DNA from: Trichobilharzia regenti
Lineage: Eukaryota > Platyhelminthes > Trematoda > Strigeidida > Schistosomatidae
Assembly (NCBI GenBank): GCA_944472135.2
Contig: OX235263.1
Span: 88,568,721 to 88,632,720 of the forward strand
Direction of reading: 5' to 3'
Length of the DNA: 64,000 nucleotides
Below the pieces are notes generated by a model, which had not been told where the DNA came from, made no database searches, and saw only the letters and a list, made by a program, of their open reading frames with translations. Positions 1 to 11,319 of the stretch are shown here, one piece after another (the first letter of the stretch is position 1; each line of letters starts with the position of its first letter). Position numbers and translations under genes: made by a program.

Positions 1-1155
1 GCAGTTAGTTAGTTGTAACTCAGCTACCAAGGGGAGGTGTTTCATGTTCCAAGCTGTCAGCCACATTAACTGTGCAAGTTATCATGGCGCTAATCAGTCG
101 CTCAGGCTGAAGTATGTGAAATGAGCTTCAGGCTGAAGATTTACCTACTGAGAGTGGAGGGCTTTATCCAAACTCAGACAATTTTCTGAGTACATTCTAC
201 TTCGCCTAAGTAACACGTCATTAACGATGTGACATATTAACTGAATTGATATACTGGATCGTTCCTAGTGAAAGGCTGAGTGTGCTGTTGTTGACTGGTC
301 ACTGGGCAGTGGTCACTATTTATCTTTCTAGTCCTAACTGGTGCTGATGGAATTCTGTCAGTCAGTTTACAATGTGCACAATAGGTGAAGGAGAACAGGT
401 ATCGATGTGCATTTTCTTTGAATCAATTGTTAAGTGATCGCAGGGGACTGAGAAGATGCTCAGCATTCAGGATTCGTGGTTTCTGATACATGTCTACAAT
501 CTAGGAGGAATTTATATCCATGCTGTTTGTGACTTGAGCTCAAGTCTCCCCCCCCAGTACCATAGTCAGAGATACTAATAATGAGCTATTCAAGAGAAGA
601 TTGCCCTACACCTTGTAGGTTTCCGATGAATCTATGAATTGCTCAGTGAAGAAGTTTTATATTTCGTTCATATCTGAAACATATTCGTATATTTACACCG
701 AAATCACAACTTTATTAGATTAGACAGTCTAATGTTGTCTATTTTTTGTGTGTTGAATGATACATTAGTCAAGTTCACAAGTTCTTTATCGATTTATTCT
801 GTCTATTGGATCAATCTAAACACATACAAATATGTTTATAACGAAATGAAACGGTTCATAATATTCTCCGAAATCTGCCTTTACAGTTATTATTATTATT
901 ATTAGAAGGATTGTAGGCATTTAAGACATTCATAAACTTTTGACAATAACAATAAATGATACTTATGAAAATGAATGCGAACTGTGTAACAATTATATTG
1001 TCTGCACCTTAGTATTAAATCATGTAACATAAGTGAAATAATGTGACACGTATACACGCACACAGGACCATACCCTAACCTCGTATAAAATTGACCTGAT
1101 TCGGACAATAATTTGTCGAGTGAAATTGATCTGACGAGATATATTATTATTGTTA
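1..1155. other. No recognised feature
   Basis: AT-rich non-coding DNA without an open frame I can relate to a protein family. A short stretch near 340-380 (ending GAATTCTGTCAGTCAG) resembles a piece also found near 9410, so part of this is probably old gSINE-type repeat. A short run of ATT units lies at about 887-902. Confidence 0.4.
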
Positions 1156-1350
1156 CAGGATTGATCATGAGGTGATATCAGTTAAAGAATCATTGGAAAA
1201 CTACCAGGGCCTACTGGACAGCTGCTATGTCCCATTGGTTTGAGACTCTTCAATAGTATGCATCTACTTGTAGTTCGAACCCAGGACTCTCTGGTTAGGA
1301 GGCGATCTCGTACACCTTTCAGTCAATGGAATCCGACAGAATGGTCCAAC
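1156..1350 (-). mobile_element. hSINE-A copy (tRNA-headed SINE with hammerhead-like body), degenerate
   Basis: Read on the minus strand this has the order typical of the family: tRNA-like head with a B box (about 1272-1283), a hammerhead-like segment (about 1215-1255, with the core's first base read as U), then the tail motif ending in the complement of GTTTTCCAATGATTC. Apparent open frames here are repeat translations. Divergence is high, so it is an old copy. Confidence 0.7.
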
Positions 1351-2462
1351 TTATTTCAGTTGGTGGTGCATTTTCAATTTCTCTTTTCTCACTATTTTAG
1401 TGTATTCAATGTTGTCATTAAAAATCTTCAGAGTCTTTTTTCTAAAACACCTAAAATTTTCTTAGGGTGGGTGAAATCAACATCTCGGTGTCTGTTCTGT
1501 CAATGATGATCTCACTTGGTTGAAGAGAGATGGAAGTGGCTCAATAAAGGGTCCGATAACCGTACACCTTGTCACCACTGGCCATTCCAGTCAAATTCAT
1601 CTCAGGTTTGATCACGAACTGCCATCAGTTAGGAAACTATTGAAACCAGTGAGCAATGGACAGTACTGACCACCACTCACCCATGGGTCTATTGCGAGTC
1701 GATCTCAGGACCCGCGAATTGTAAAGTGAGCATGCTGACTAATCAACTACTTGGATGGAATCCAATAGCTCATAGGTTTAACTTCTGACAGTTCTTCATG
1801 CGTATCAACACCATTAGTTATTACCATAGACGAGTACCAGTCTTCACAGTCGACTCCAAAGGTCATACTGGTCAGGAATTCTCATTCAGGCATTCCAGCC
1901 AGAAGTGGACATAACATGAATTTCTAAGTGTGTATTTTTACAGAGACTTTATCAGTGTATATCCCTTAACACGAATAATTTTCTTCTCGACTTCAGACTT
2001 CATTCTAATGAAGTATTGGAGAGAATTGGTAAATATGGTTAGTTAACAGATGTGAACCATGGGACTGTCGACACTTACATTGAAACTACGCATTTTTTAA
2101 ATTCTGCAATGCTCGCTACTTATATGTAGGTATAAGTAGTAAAAAAGGTAATGTCTTCAGAGATTTGTTACTTGTCACAAGAAGGTCACTGAAGAAGAAA
2201 CGCAAGTAGAGGGTTACATTTCTGACAGTGATAGACACTGTCTATAATCTGTTTATCAAACTGCAGTCAAGTTTGTCGGTCGCTAGCCACACGTCAGAAA
2301 CAGCCACTGTCATTCAACTGACTAGCAACAAGAAAATAAACAAAGTCGCTAGAAGATACAAGTGTCTTTAACAGAGCATGAAACCAAATCGTGTATACTT
2401 AACTACTCACCAGTATAAATTCTTTGTTTTTGAGAAAACAGACTGTTTATGATGGCCATGCT
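1351..2462. repeat. Degenerate SINE-like sequence, otherwise nothing recognised
   Basis: Between about 1600 and 1800 a minus-strand sequence follows the hSINE-A order (tail near 1605-1650, tRNA-like head near 1690-1760) but is very worn. The remainder shows no gene or recognisable repeat. Confidence 0.35.
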
Positions 2463-3030
2463 GAAGACAAATGTTTGACATACTCCTTCTGTGTACATCG
2501 CATCGCCCGCACACATCGCCTCCACCTCAAAGGATTTTGCTGGTGAATCTCGAATTCGAAAGCGACACTGAGGCTGCAATTCTCCGAAGACATCTTGCAA
2601 TATCTATTAATGAAACATACTTAACTGCTAGTCTACGAATAACACTTCCACCTGAAGAAACTATGTGGCCATCATATGGAAGACAAATTGTCACACTGGG
2701 CCACATCAGCATGCATATATCACTTCATTTGCTCCTGTGACACTGACTACACCGGCGTTACCATACATTAGCTTGAAAATCTCAGCTTGCAAACGGAGAA
2801 CGGAAGTGTGTCTCCACTATGATAAAGAGACTCCTCGTAAACTAAGGACACTCAGCTCCATTTGAGAAATCCTTCAAAGTTCCCATCTAACCTCTAGAAG
2901 GGAATGAAATCAAGATATCAAAACATAGATGAGGAATCGGCTATCCAAAACCGCAAGCCAACACTGTGTATGCGAAAGAAGTACTCCAAACCTTCGTATC
3001 CGCCACGGACATCAGAAAGAACACAGTCTA
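2463..3030 (+). mobile_element. PLE-3 remnant, C-terminal region
   Basis: Translations in shifting frames match the C-terminal part of a Penelope-like polyprotein: a segment with ILRRHLAISINETY and ASLRI (about 2520-2640), a decayed GIY-YIG start reading CSCDTDYTG (about 2733-2760) and a terminal KPTLCMRKK (about 2955-2985) that corresponds to PELCIQKR in the copy at 45.5-46.5 kb. Stops and frame shifts make it non-functional. It lies inside what would be an upstream intron of the MFS gene. Confidence 0.65.
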
Positions 3031-3192
3031 GCTTACAACCACGTCGAAAGGAAACACCTTTTATTCTCTGTAACCCTCGGTCGTTTTCCCATATTCTGAT
3101 GGATATATTTTGCAGTATTAGATCACCTGTTAAATATGTCCTCATTCCAATTTCTCTGTTTTTATTTTCTCTTATCTGTCAACCTTCATCAG

Positions 3193-3479
3193 ACCACCTC
3201 CAACTGACCAATCAGATGTATCTCCCTGTTGGCCAACCACATTAAAAGAATGTAAATTCAATCGAAATTCTAATCTAACAAATGATTACTACTATTTGAA
3301 AACATCATCTCAGAATAAATTGTCAGCAGTTTATATAACAAATCAACACTACCCAAGTGACCATGTATTACCAGCTGATCAACGAGCAATTCAAACAAAT
3401 CGAACAATTCAGCTTATTTGTCAAGATATTGAAACATTGAATCAGTCTGGTTGTGCACACATTGTATGCGAACATACAC
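3193..3479 (+). CDS. Probable internal exon of the MFSD6-like transporter gene
   Basis: About 95 in-frame codons without a stop, preceded by a strong pyrimidine tract (about 3148-3190) and AG at 3191-3192, and followed by a good donor (C|GTAAGT at 3480). The exon ends in phase 1, and the candidate next exon at 5910 begins so that the split codon becomes CGT and the frame continues into the first membrane segment. The peptide is hydrophilic and has two N-glycosylation sequons (NLT and NRT), which would suit the long non-membrane loop known in MFSD6-type transporters. The loop assignment is inference: no family motif is visible, and an unrelated exon is possible. Confidence 0.5.
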
Positions 3480-4887
3480 GTAAGTGGTTAAAAGGTGCTT
3501 TATATTGATTTGATAAGTACACATCATTGCATTCTGTGTTGGATTATTTGACTGATACTGACTAACAGTGGAAACTAATGTGTACGTCTTATCTTGTTTA
3601 TGACTTATCAGCTAGATATACCTCTGTTGCAGTGAGTAAGTGATGTTGTTCCTACTGAGTGGAACCTAGCACCCATCGTTCCAAACATTGAAGTGTTGTC
3701 CACTTAGTTATTGGATGACAACAGTTACCACTTGTTGAACAGGTACCAACAGTTATTTGTCCAACAACAAGTCTATCTCATGGTATCATCATAATCGTCC
3801 GTACGAGAAACCGGTATATCATCAGAGATCCAGCATTCGATCGAATAAACATTCTTCAACAGGAGATATCAATTAATTTAAACATATACAAGGCACTTGT
3901 AGAGGGAAAGATGACAGAAAATAGACGAAGGATACCTCCAACAGCTAATAACTTGTACACACATTAATAGATGGACAACGGCTAATACTTTTGATTGCAG
4001 TCAAAATGAAATATGGAGATATATATATCGGAATATTTCCATGGATGGTTCCTTACCGTTCATTCTTTCCATCTGGCCTTTTCTATCAAGCATAATGGAC
4101 AACTGTTGATGGAAGTCTGTAGGCTATTTTGAAATGGTTTCCTGTGGAGTCAAGTATTTACTATGAACGGGAGTGTTTGACGGAGTTAAAATTCGGAGTA
4201 ATAAAACCGTGTAGAGAGAATTATTGACTAACGCTAAAAGTTGCCTCCGTCAGTTAGAATTATTCATCTTTAGTGTCAGGTATACGACTCACTGAAGTAT
4301 GAATATTCTGACTTTCATAGAACACTTTAACAAATTATACCAGTTACAGTACAACATTTTGTATCATTCCTCCTGTGTATTTTGGTACAGTACGCATACA
4401 CTCAGTTGATATAACATGAAAGACTGAATGAATGCATCGTGTTCAACATAGATTTGAATTTCCCTTTTGTACTAGTTATCTGGACAAGTAGGTTGGTTAT
4501 ATGTTGTGATTTTTGAATGTAAGTGGGGTTTCTTAGAGGAAAATGCATTGATGAAATTCGACGGGGAACTGTGTAATTTGCAAGGCAAAATGACAACTCA
4601 TATTCTGTGCATTGCAGGTTCACCAATAGGCAACTATGCACAATTTAGGTGACCTAACTAATTCGACCTTCTCAAGTGATTCCAAATACGTATCACTGTG
4701 GTGAGATAGATAAAAAGGAACAGAAATAGTTTAGATCACCTTGACTGTGCTGACGACCACTGATGGTTGATATGAGATCTCTTCAGCTGCTCGTACTGCT
4801 TACTTGTACATTTCGTGTTAACCACTTCAAAACATTGAATAATGGACTTTGGTGAAGGTATAAACATACGACTCTTTCCATTCGTGT

Positions 4888-4995
4888 CCTCCACGCTGCC
4901 AGTGGAACTTAAATATTCAAGCTTTAAAGTCTCAGGAGCAGTGGCGGTGTTTTTTTCCCGCCTAAATTTGCTGGCTAGGAAACTAGATGATACTT
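4888..4995 (-). mobile_element. tSINE-2 tail fragment
   Basis: Reads on the minus strand like the 3' part of the tSINE-2 copy at 49989-50211, ending with the RTE-type terminus (plus-strand CCAGTGGAACTTAAATATTC). The tRNA-like head is missing. Confidence 0.45.
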
Positions 4996-5099
4996 AGAAG
5001 TGCTTCCGTCGACCAGCACATGTCAACTGGTGACACTTGTTAACCAGATCGAATTGATGCAAACATAGAACGCTTTCATTGCACTGTAGATGATAACTA

Positions 5100-5345
5100 G
5101 TGTAATGCGTTTACTACTATGTTTGGTGCAGAATGAATTGTATCAGTCGCCATCACGGTGCATTGCACTGTGAATTGTTGATATAGGATGGTTGGAGGCA
5201 ATCGGCAAGAAGCCAAGCTTGACATAGGTTTCGTATTAGTTGGCACTCATCAGTCAGCTAGGCGCATCTGTAACCTTGAAGGAACTCATTTGGCGTCTGA
5301 GATTTGAGTACTGCACTAGTTACTAACTAGTATATCCTATGCAGC
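5100..5345 (-). mobile_element. gSINE copy, left arm of an inverted pair
   Basis: Contains the family marker TTAGTTGGCACTCATCAG followed by CGCATCTGTAACCTTGAAGG, seen again near 9500, 25985/27003 and 20390. The tRNA-like head would lie at the right end, facing the copy that starts at 5360, so the two are head to head with tails outward. Confidence 0.6.
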
Positions 5346-5359
5346 ATACGGGGGGGGTC

Positions 5360-5585
5360 ATTCGCGATCCTGAATACCTCAGTGGTGATGTCTCTGATTG
5401 TAGTCTGCACGTAGTGAAATGGGTTTGAATCTCAGAAGGGACATGAGTTCCTTTCTACAAGGTTGAAGATATGCCCTACTAACTGGTAATTGCCAACTAG
5501 CACGAATTCTTGGTCGAGTAAGGCTTCTCACCGATTTCCTCCAACCATCTAATATCAACACCTTATAACCCGTGATTACAATAGT
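5360..5585 (+). mobile_element. gSINE copy, right arm of an inverted pair
   Basis: Starts with a tRNA-like head: an A-box-like TACCTCAGTGG at about 5374 and a B-box-like GGGTTTGAATCTC at about 5419. Body and tail follow (TTGCCAACTAGCACGAATTC, then a CCTCCAACCATCTAATATC end). Polymerase III transcription is inferred from the boxes only. Confidence 0.6.
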
Positions 5586-5909
5586 TATCGTCCCTTGTAA
5601 TAGAAAGAGTTGAGGCCGTCAAACACTATTTGAATTCCCCAGGTGTTCTTGCATTATATGGATTATGTGCTTAGAGGAATGCTGTAATCATACTAGATGT
5701 TATGTTTGTCTCTCTTTACAACTGTTTTATCGATTTTGCATAAATCAGCAATAAATCTCTTGTAAAATTTGCTTAACTGTGCGTAGAAACACTATTGCGA
5801 TTACTTTCACACCCGTCGTATTTATTTCAATTTAAAAATATTCATATACACCTAATTATTATGTTCACCATTCAACTTTACCCTCATTTAAAACAAAAAT
5901 TGCAATTAG

Positions 5910-6939
5910 GTGAAGCACAATGGACAACTGTAGTGTTCGCTTTAATTCTCCGATGCCTTATGAATTCAATGCATGCACCGATTTCAAATCTACTGGATTC
6001 AGCCACCTACTCAATCCTTGGAACAAGTAAGCTCAATATTATGGAAAGTCTAGAGCATTCGGTTCATTCGGTTTTATGATTGGTTCATTGTTAACTGGTT
6101 TTGTTGTCCATCATTATACCACGTCGAGCAATCATTATCATATGAATAAAATGTCGCCTACAAAACTGCTGTACTCTACGACGGCGAGTAATTCAGGAGA
6201 TATTCGTCCAGTGAATCCTAATTATACACCAGCACTTATCATAGCCACAGTATGCCAAGTGATTGGCGTGATTGCCTCGGCTTTCTGTAATTACAGTTAT
6301 ACAAAACCAGTTGAAAAACACTTTACAAGCGCACTGACTACAGCGATACGTTCACCGAGAATGATCCAATGCCTAATGGTTGCTTTTATGTCTGGTCTAA
6401 TTATATCATTCATCGGAGAGTATAATTATTTAATACTAACTACGATCTATCATGTACCGCATTATTTTCTTGGCTTGCTAACAACTACATCGATTGTCGT
6501 CGAGATCCCGACACTGTTGTTTATTTCAGGTCCACTGGTGAAACGCTTCGGTTGCATACCGTGTCAGATAATCTCACAGATTATGTTGACTATCCGATTT
6601 TTATGCTATGCATTTTCCAGTAATTATTGGTATTTTCTAATTGGTGAAATTGCCTACGGGATCTATTTCCCTGTATTAATGAATGCTTTATTATCACAAA
6701 CGGAACAAGTGAGTTTAGAGACAAAAATCAATAAGAATCATGACATTCTAACAAGTTTACAAGCAATTCTAACGAGTACAATGTATGGGATAAGTAATAG
6801 TCTAGGTGGACTGTTATGGGGTTTATTGCTACAATATTTTGAAGCCACGTCATTGTTTTATATAGCATTCATATATACATCGATTTGTGCCTTGTTTTTC
6901 CCGCTTGTAGCGTACTGTTTAAAAATATTGAAGTGTTAA
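5910..6939 (+). CDS. MFSD6-like major facilitator transporter, terminal exon, frame break near 6030
   Basis: Encodes the C-terminal three quarters of a 12-TM membrane transporter of the MFS_1-like/MFSD6 type; substrate unknown. 5910 to about 6030 gives one membrane segment ending in LLDSATYSILGT. The next frame gives YYGKSRAFGSFGF, which matches the conserved YGxxRxxGxxG block of this family, then about seven more hydrophobic segments: residues 1-15, 52-70, 97-117, 128-150, 160-177, 184-204 and 232-285 of the 287-codon frame starting at 6076. VVEIPTLLFISGPLVKRFG and IRFLCYAF are typical of the C-terminal half. The two frames differ by one base near 6028-6033, so the reading is broken once. 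A micro-intron does not solve it, because the only GT...AG nearby would delete the conserved motif. Either a young pseudogene or a sequence error. The stop is at 6937-6939. The start lies in upstream exons not seen here. Confidence 0.82.
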
Positions 6940-7383
6940 ATGTTCCAATAGATGAAGCTATTTCTCTCTGTCTCTCTTTCTGTACTTTTGAATTGTCTTT
7001 TCTACTCGTGTGTTTTGTTCTGTTCAGAATTTTTCTTATTTTTCACCTTTGGAATCTACCGGTGTAATACTGTAGTCATTGTATGGTTTCAGTGTGAGAT
7101 ATATTTCAGGAAGAAGAATGAGAAAGAGTAGTTTGTGTGTGAAGTTTCTTTTTGTATAATTGATTTTCAGTTTCAAGTGCATTCCAGTGTATTTTGTTGA
7201 ATAGTTGATTACTAAAAATATATAAATGCCTAATTAGAAAGGATGGATTAGATGTTTAACTCGGATGGATGACATTGGTGTAATTGTTTTGTGTCTTCCT
7301 AGTTGGATAATTTAACTGAAATTTGTATGGCCTCTACATCAAAGCTAACTTCAATATGAAGTAAGATTTTAGACTTCTTCTGT
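6940..7383 (+). other. 3' flank of the MFS gene
   Basis: T-rich sequence after the stop codon, presumably 3' UTR. I see no perfect AATAAA close to the stop. The TATAAATG near 7220 is the nearest A-rich candidate. Nothing else is recognised before the SINE pair. Confidence 0.35.
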
Positions 7384-7964
7384 TCAACTGGTTGGAGGAT
7401 TTCATCATGGGCTGAGATCAGCTAGAAAACCATTGGAAAATCAGCTAAGAGTACTTCGACAGCGGTGTCATCCTATTTTCGGACCTTTCAGTAGTATACG
7501 TCCACCGACAGAGTTCGAACCCTGGACATTTTGCGTTACAAGGCTAGCTAGCTCGTAGATCATTAATCCACTGGGATACGACTGATCCAATGGCCAGCCC
7601 ATGAATTCTTAATTCTGCCAATTCACACAAGACATTGCACAACCACTTCGTAATATCTTCTATGAGTAACTGTCCTCACCTTCAACCTTCTGTATCCTAC
7701 TGGTCACGACTTTCCACTAGAATCTCATGTAACTGACATAATAGATCAGTGGATTATTGGTCTACGAGCTTGCTCACTTTTTCACCAGAAGGTCCTTAGT
7801 TAGAACCCTGTTGGTGGGTGCCTACTGATGAAGAGTCACAAACTAGGGTGTAACAGATGTCCAGTATTCCCTGCAGGTTTTTTCAATTGTCCTTGAACTG
7901 CTCTCAGCTCATGGTGAAATCTTCTAACCAATCAAACAGAATTTCTACAAAATTGATACTTGAT
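7384..7964. mobile_element. Inverted hSINE-A pair inserted as one unit
   Basis: A minus-strand copy (7384-7690) and a plus-strand copy (about 7745-7964) face each other with tRNA-like heads inside and tails outside. An 11-bp direct repeat ACTTCTTCTGT flanks the whole unit (7373-7383 and 7965-7975). The plus copy has the hammerhead-like segment CTACTGATGAAGAGTC at about 7829. Both copies are fairly diverged. Confidence 0.75.
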
Positions 7965-7975
7965 ACTTCTTCTGT

Positions 7976-8544
7976 CTGTCAAAATTCGTGATGTGTTCAT
8001 TCCCTCATATCAAGCCAGATAGACAATTACGGTACTGATTTGACAATGAAAATATACCAACCGTAGACAACAGAAACACTAAAATGGTAAAGGATTCCCT
8101 CACAAGAGTGATACTCAGACGAATCTGAAATCAGGAGAGACGCTGACACAGATCACGTTTATCGCACACTAAATATAATTGTTCCTTAGATTAAAAGTCA
8201 AATATCAGGTCAACAAAATAATCAAGAGTAGAGTTTATGAGTACATCGAATGCAGATCGACTCGAACCACCTGCACAGCTGGCTACCACGCTTAGAATGA
8301 CCTGCCGTGTCATATGCAATTAAAGTATCTTTGCAGCAAAGCTAAGGTAGTGTTCTGCAGTCGCTTAGTCTGTCCTTTCGTTTGTTTATTCAGTTTGTAT
8401 ATCCTCACCTTGTTATGTTGGTTGTTACTCATGACTGGCCCAATACAGAGAATTATCTGTTTTTCTAGCCAAGAGTCATAACCAGTTAAGGTCTATTAAG
8501 TCAGGTATAGAACTGTCTCGCCTACGAGGTTGACTCATAGATGA
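7976..8544. other. No recognised feature
   Basis: No open frame, tRNA-like boxes or repeat family that I can name. The sequence AAGCTAAGGTAGTG near 8340 and the flanks look like unique or very old DNA. Confidence 0.35.
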
Positions 8545-8770
8545 AAATTGGCAGCAGTTGGAATTTAGGAGCCACTGAGTCTGATTCAAGTGTCTGATTG
8601 GTTTACGAGGTCGCCTTGGAACCACAAGGTCCTGGGTCTCGATTCCAGAGGACGCCTACTGATGAAGAGCCCTAAACTCTCCCTGATTTTCAAGTGTCTC
8701 TGTAGTTGTTGTCAACTCGTGATGAAACTTACTCTATATATGTCACTGTTTGCTTTACCACTTAATACAT
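8545..8770 (+). mobile_element. hSINE-A copy, degenerate, convergent with the next one
   Basis: tRNA-like head with anticodon-arm region GGTCGCCTTGGAACC, a B box replaced by GGTCTCGATTCC, the hammerhead-like ACTGATGAAGAGCCC (about 8658) and the tail TCGTGATGAAAC. Stem II of the ribozyme fold is lost (CTCTCC where GGACGAAAC is expected). Confidence 0.65.
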
Positions 8771-8807
8771 AATTATGATTGTAATCACAAACAGTTTTTT
8801 ATTACTT

Positions 8808-9075
8808 TGGGGATTTCATCATGAGCTGACACCAGTTAGAGAACCATTGGAAAACCAACTAGGAGGACTGGACATCTGTTTCGTCCTAGTTTGAGACTCT
8901 TCATAAGTGCGCACGCAGCAGGGTTCAAACCCAAGGCCTAGGCGAGGTCACAGACCATTAAGCCACTAGGACCTGATTCAATGACCGATGAGTTCTAACT
9001 TCTGCCTATTCATGACATAGCGCGACCACTTCGCAATGTCTTCTTCGATGAATTACTGCTACACCTTCAACCTCC
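8808..9075 (-). mobile_element. hSINE-A copy
   Basis: Minus-strand copy with the tail at 8813-8870, the complement of the hammerhead-like segment at about 8875-8920 (keeping GAAAC after stem II) and a tRNA-like head at 8920-8985. With the copy ending at 8770 it forms the only tail-to-tail pair among the hSINE loci here; the others are head to head. Confidence 0.7.
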
Positions 9076-9396
9076 CTACAAAAACCCAATATTTGAAAAA
9101 ATTTTTATTGTATTTCATACCCTTATAATTCCACAAATTCACATGATTATTTCAGTTTTCTCACGTGATACAATTTATTATAGACCATATATATATATTT
9201 ATATACGACTGTACAGCTTGATAATAAATTCGTTGAAAAGAATCATTTGTTTTAATTTTCTATGTTTCAACGGGAATTTTCAGCGAATATTCTTACTGAC
9301 CCTTGAAGCCAGCACCCATTGCATCAAACATTGAAGTTTTATCTAAGCATAGTCTACAACATTCTGATTTGTCTTGTGTTCTTTGTTCTTAGAGTT
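9076..9396. other. Mostly unassigned; a short PLE-tail-like piece
   Basis: 9195-9245 (ATACGACTGTACAGCTTG, then AATTCGTTGAAAAG) matches the 3' tail of the PLE-3 copy at about 45030-45065. The rest is unassigned AT-rich DNA. Confidence 0.4.
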
Positions 9397-9776
9397 GGAG
9401 GTTGACTGAATTCTGTCAGTCAAGTTTACAATTTAGCTAGCAAGGCGTAGGACTCACCGTTGCAGTACACTTTGAGGCAGTCGCAAGCAAGATCTGAGTC
9501 TAGATTTCGTACTTGTTGACACTTATCAGAAAAGCACATCAGTAACCTTGATGACGTGCACAACACCTAGGGCCATGATTTGCTGCCGACTGCTCCGAAC
9601 TGTTTCATGCCAAAGCTCAGATTTTCACCATTCAAAGAAACACTGTATATAAACAGATGACATTTTACTCTGACATTCATCGAGAAAACTCACATCCATC
9701 CTTCTTTTAACAGCAAATTAACTAAGCTTCATCGTAAGTGAATATGTGTCAGCACATCAAGTTGAGTTTACTTGAT
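9397..9776 (+). repeat. Direct-repeat copy 1 of a gSINE-related unit
   Basis: Shares order and much sequence with 10882-11256: a GACTGAATTC/GAGCTGACTG start, a GTTGACACTTATCAG-type gSINE marker, GGCCATGATTTGCTGCCGA, AAGCTCAGATTTTCACCA, then CTTTTAACAGCAAATT. The spacing of about 1.5 kb resembles terminal repeats, but the ends are not LTR-like and the unit also occurs alone elsewhere, for example at 20238-20560. Confidence 0.55.
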
Positions 9777-9796
9777 TTTCAGGGAAAATTATACTT

Positions 9797-10501
9797 GATT
9801 CTAAATACTTGTTTTGTACTAATAAACTTACCTTGTCTATACAGCTGCCTGAAGGTACTGTCAAACTAATTTTGAGTGTTTTTTTACCTTATTACTTGAA
9901 TAACACCACAGATTCCAACAACGGATGGTCACCATTTCACTGTGTATTGAGCATTTTGTGGCTGTGCGTCTCTAAAGAAAGTTTTGTGTAGCTATACAGC
10001 AGAACACAGGGAACAGATCCCTCCATCCAGATAGCCAACGAGTCGATTGGGAGTGTAGAAGTGTCCGGGCTTCCACTGACATCCAAATCCAACACCTTTC
10101 GTTTCAAACACTCAAGTTCCATCTACTAGGTTACTGTAACAGGAGAATAACCTCTTCAGCAACAGCTATTGTTTTTATTATTTATTCAAATTTTGAAGAT
10201 GCTTGAATATCTGCTTTCTGGATCGAGTCTTACTGGGAATGAAAACACTTGCTAAAATGCAAATTGATCTGAGTGATACGTCAATGATGCGGTGAAACGC
10301 ACACGTGGGATTACACTGCTAGCTACAACAAAACCAAATGACACAAAGTAATTCTCAGTGCGTTCCTTAAACAGTCATACAAGGGGCTGACATATCAACA
10401 GAAACAGCATAAATCTGTATGAGAAAATCAACATTTCAACAAATATTCATGGGAATACATTAAATATCTTTCCCTCCAAACTCTCTACGCATGCCAATTA
10501 A

Positions 10502-10541
<40 letters not shown>

Positions 10542-11165
10542 TATATGTAAGATATCAGTTTAAACGCATCCACTGTGACAAGTACTTTTCAATTTACAGT
10601 AAGCAAAACAAATTATTATTACTCAACACTATAACAGAGTTTCTAAATGAGGTAAAACTTCACACAGCAATGGCCTCCAGAAATGTTTGTTTTTAACATC
10701 AGTCAAGCCTTTATGCCAGGTAATAAACTCAAGGATCTGGTCAGCAATTTTGACCCCATGTGATGTCGTTTACTAGTAGTCACAATGGTGAGCACTGAGC
10801 AATTATTTATCCACTCACATATCCAGTCTAGAAACTCTAAATTTTATCTGAGCATAGTATGATTGGTCATGTGTCTAGTTGGTGGCGTTAGAGCTGACTG
10901 CAGCACACCTTTATGTAATGTTAGATGGTTAAAGACAGTCATGACGAAGATGTCAACACAAGTTTCGCATCCATTGGTATTCATCAGCAAGACGTCTCAT
11001 AAACCATGATCTAGTATGATAACAACCACAAAACCTAAGGCCATACGTTCCTGCCGATCACTACCTCACGCCTATCCACACAACAGTAAGGCTCAGATTT
11101 CCACCACCCAATCAAACACTGTCAGCGGTCAAATGACACTGTAATATGACATTGACGAAGAGAAA
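9797..11165. repeat. Left arm of a 13.7-kb inverted repeat
   Basis: The reverse complement of this arm is found at 20238-23486, interrupted there by a PLE. Near 9960-10080 the arms are almost identical over more than 100 bases (for example ATGGAGGGATCTGTTCCC in the right arm), while the inner ends have drifted more. Short open frames inside are shared by both arms but show no known domain, so I treat the unit as a non-coding repeat or duplicated segment. Confidence 0.75.
10505..10538. repeat. (AT)n microsatellite
   Basis: About 17 AT units inside the left inverted arm. The matching position in the right arm (about 20905) has only a short interrupted AT run, so the tract expanded or shrank after the arms split. 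Confidence 0.9.
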
Positions 11166-11256
11166 TTGGATATATCCCCTTTTAACAGCAAATTGACAAC
11201 GCTTCAAAGCAAATGAATATGTCTCAAGACATCAATTTAAGTTTAACATTCACTAA
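10882..11256 (+). repeat. Direct-repeat copy 2 of a gSINE-related unit
   Basis: Second copy of the unit at 9397-9776. It overlaps the inner end of the left inverted arm, and its reverse complement at 20238-20560 belongs to the right arm. Confidence 0.55.
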
Positions 11257-11319
11257 TATAAATACCACTTAGACAATTGACGTCCACGAATTATCGTTTA
11301 TTGACAAGAATAGCAATTA

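Larger units (their letters stand above)
3480..5909 (+). other. Candidate intron of the MFS gene, repeat-filled
   Basis: A 2.43-kb gap between the donor at 3480 and the acceptor AG at 5908-5909. It contains a tSINE-2 tail fragment on the minus strand (about 4888-4995) and an inverted gSINE pair (about 5100-5585). The rest, including 3600-3780 with faint gSINE similarity, holds nothing I recognise. Repeats of this sort in introns are usual in schistosomes. Confidence 0.4.

Noticed and set aside
1240..1506. 88-codon frame as a gene
   Set aside because: Its first half is an hSINE-A head read on the opposite strand; no conserved domain.
6025..6053. Micro-intron (GTAAGC...TAG) explaining the frame shift in the MFS gene
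   Set aside because: Removing it would delete the family-conserved YGKSRAFG block and leave an intron of under 30 bases.
9397..11256. LTR retrotransposon with direct repeats at 9397-9776 and 10882-11256
   Set aside because: No TG...CA ends, primer site or coding domains, and the repeat unit also occurs singly as gSINE-related sequence.
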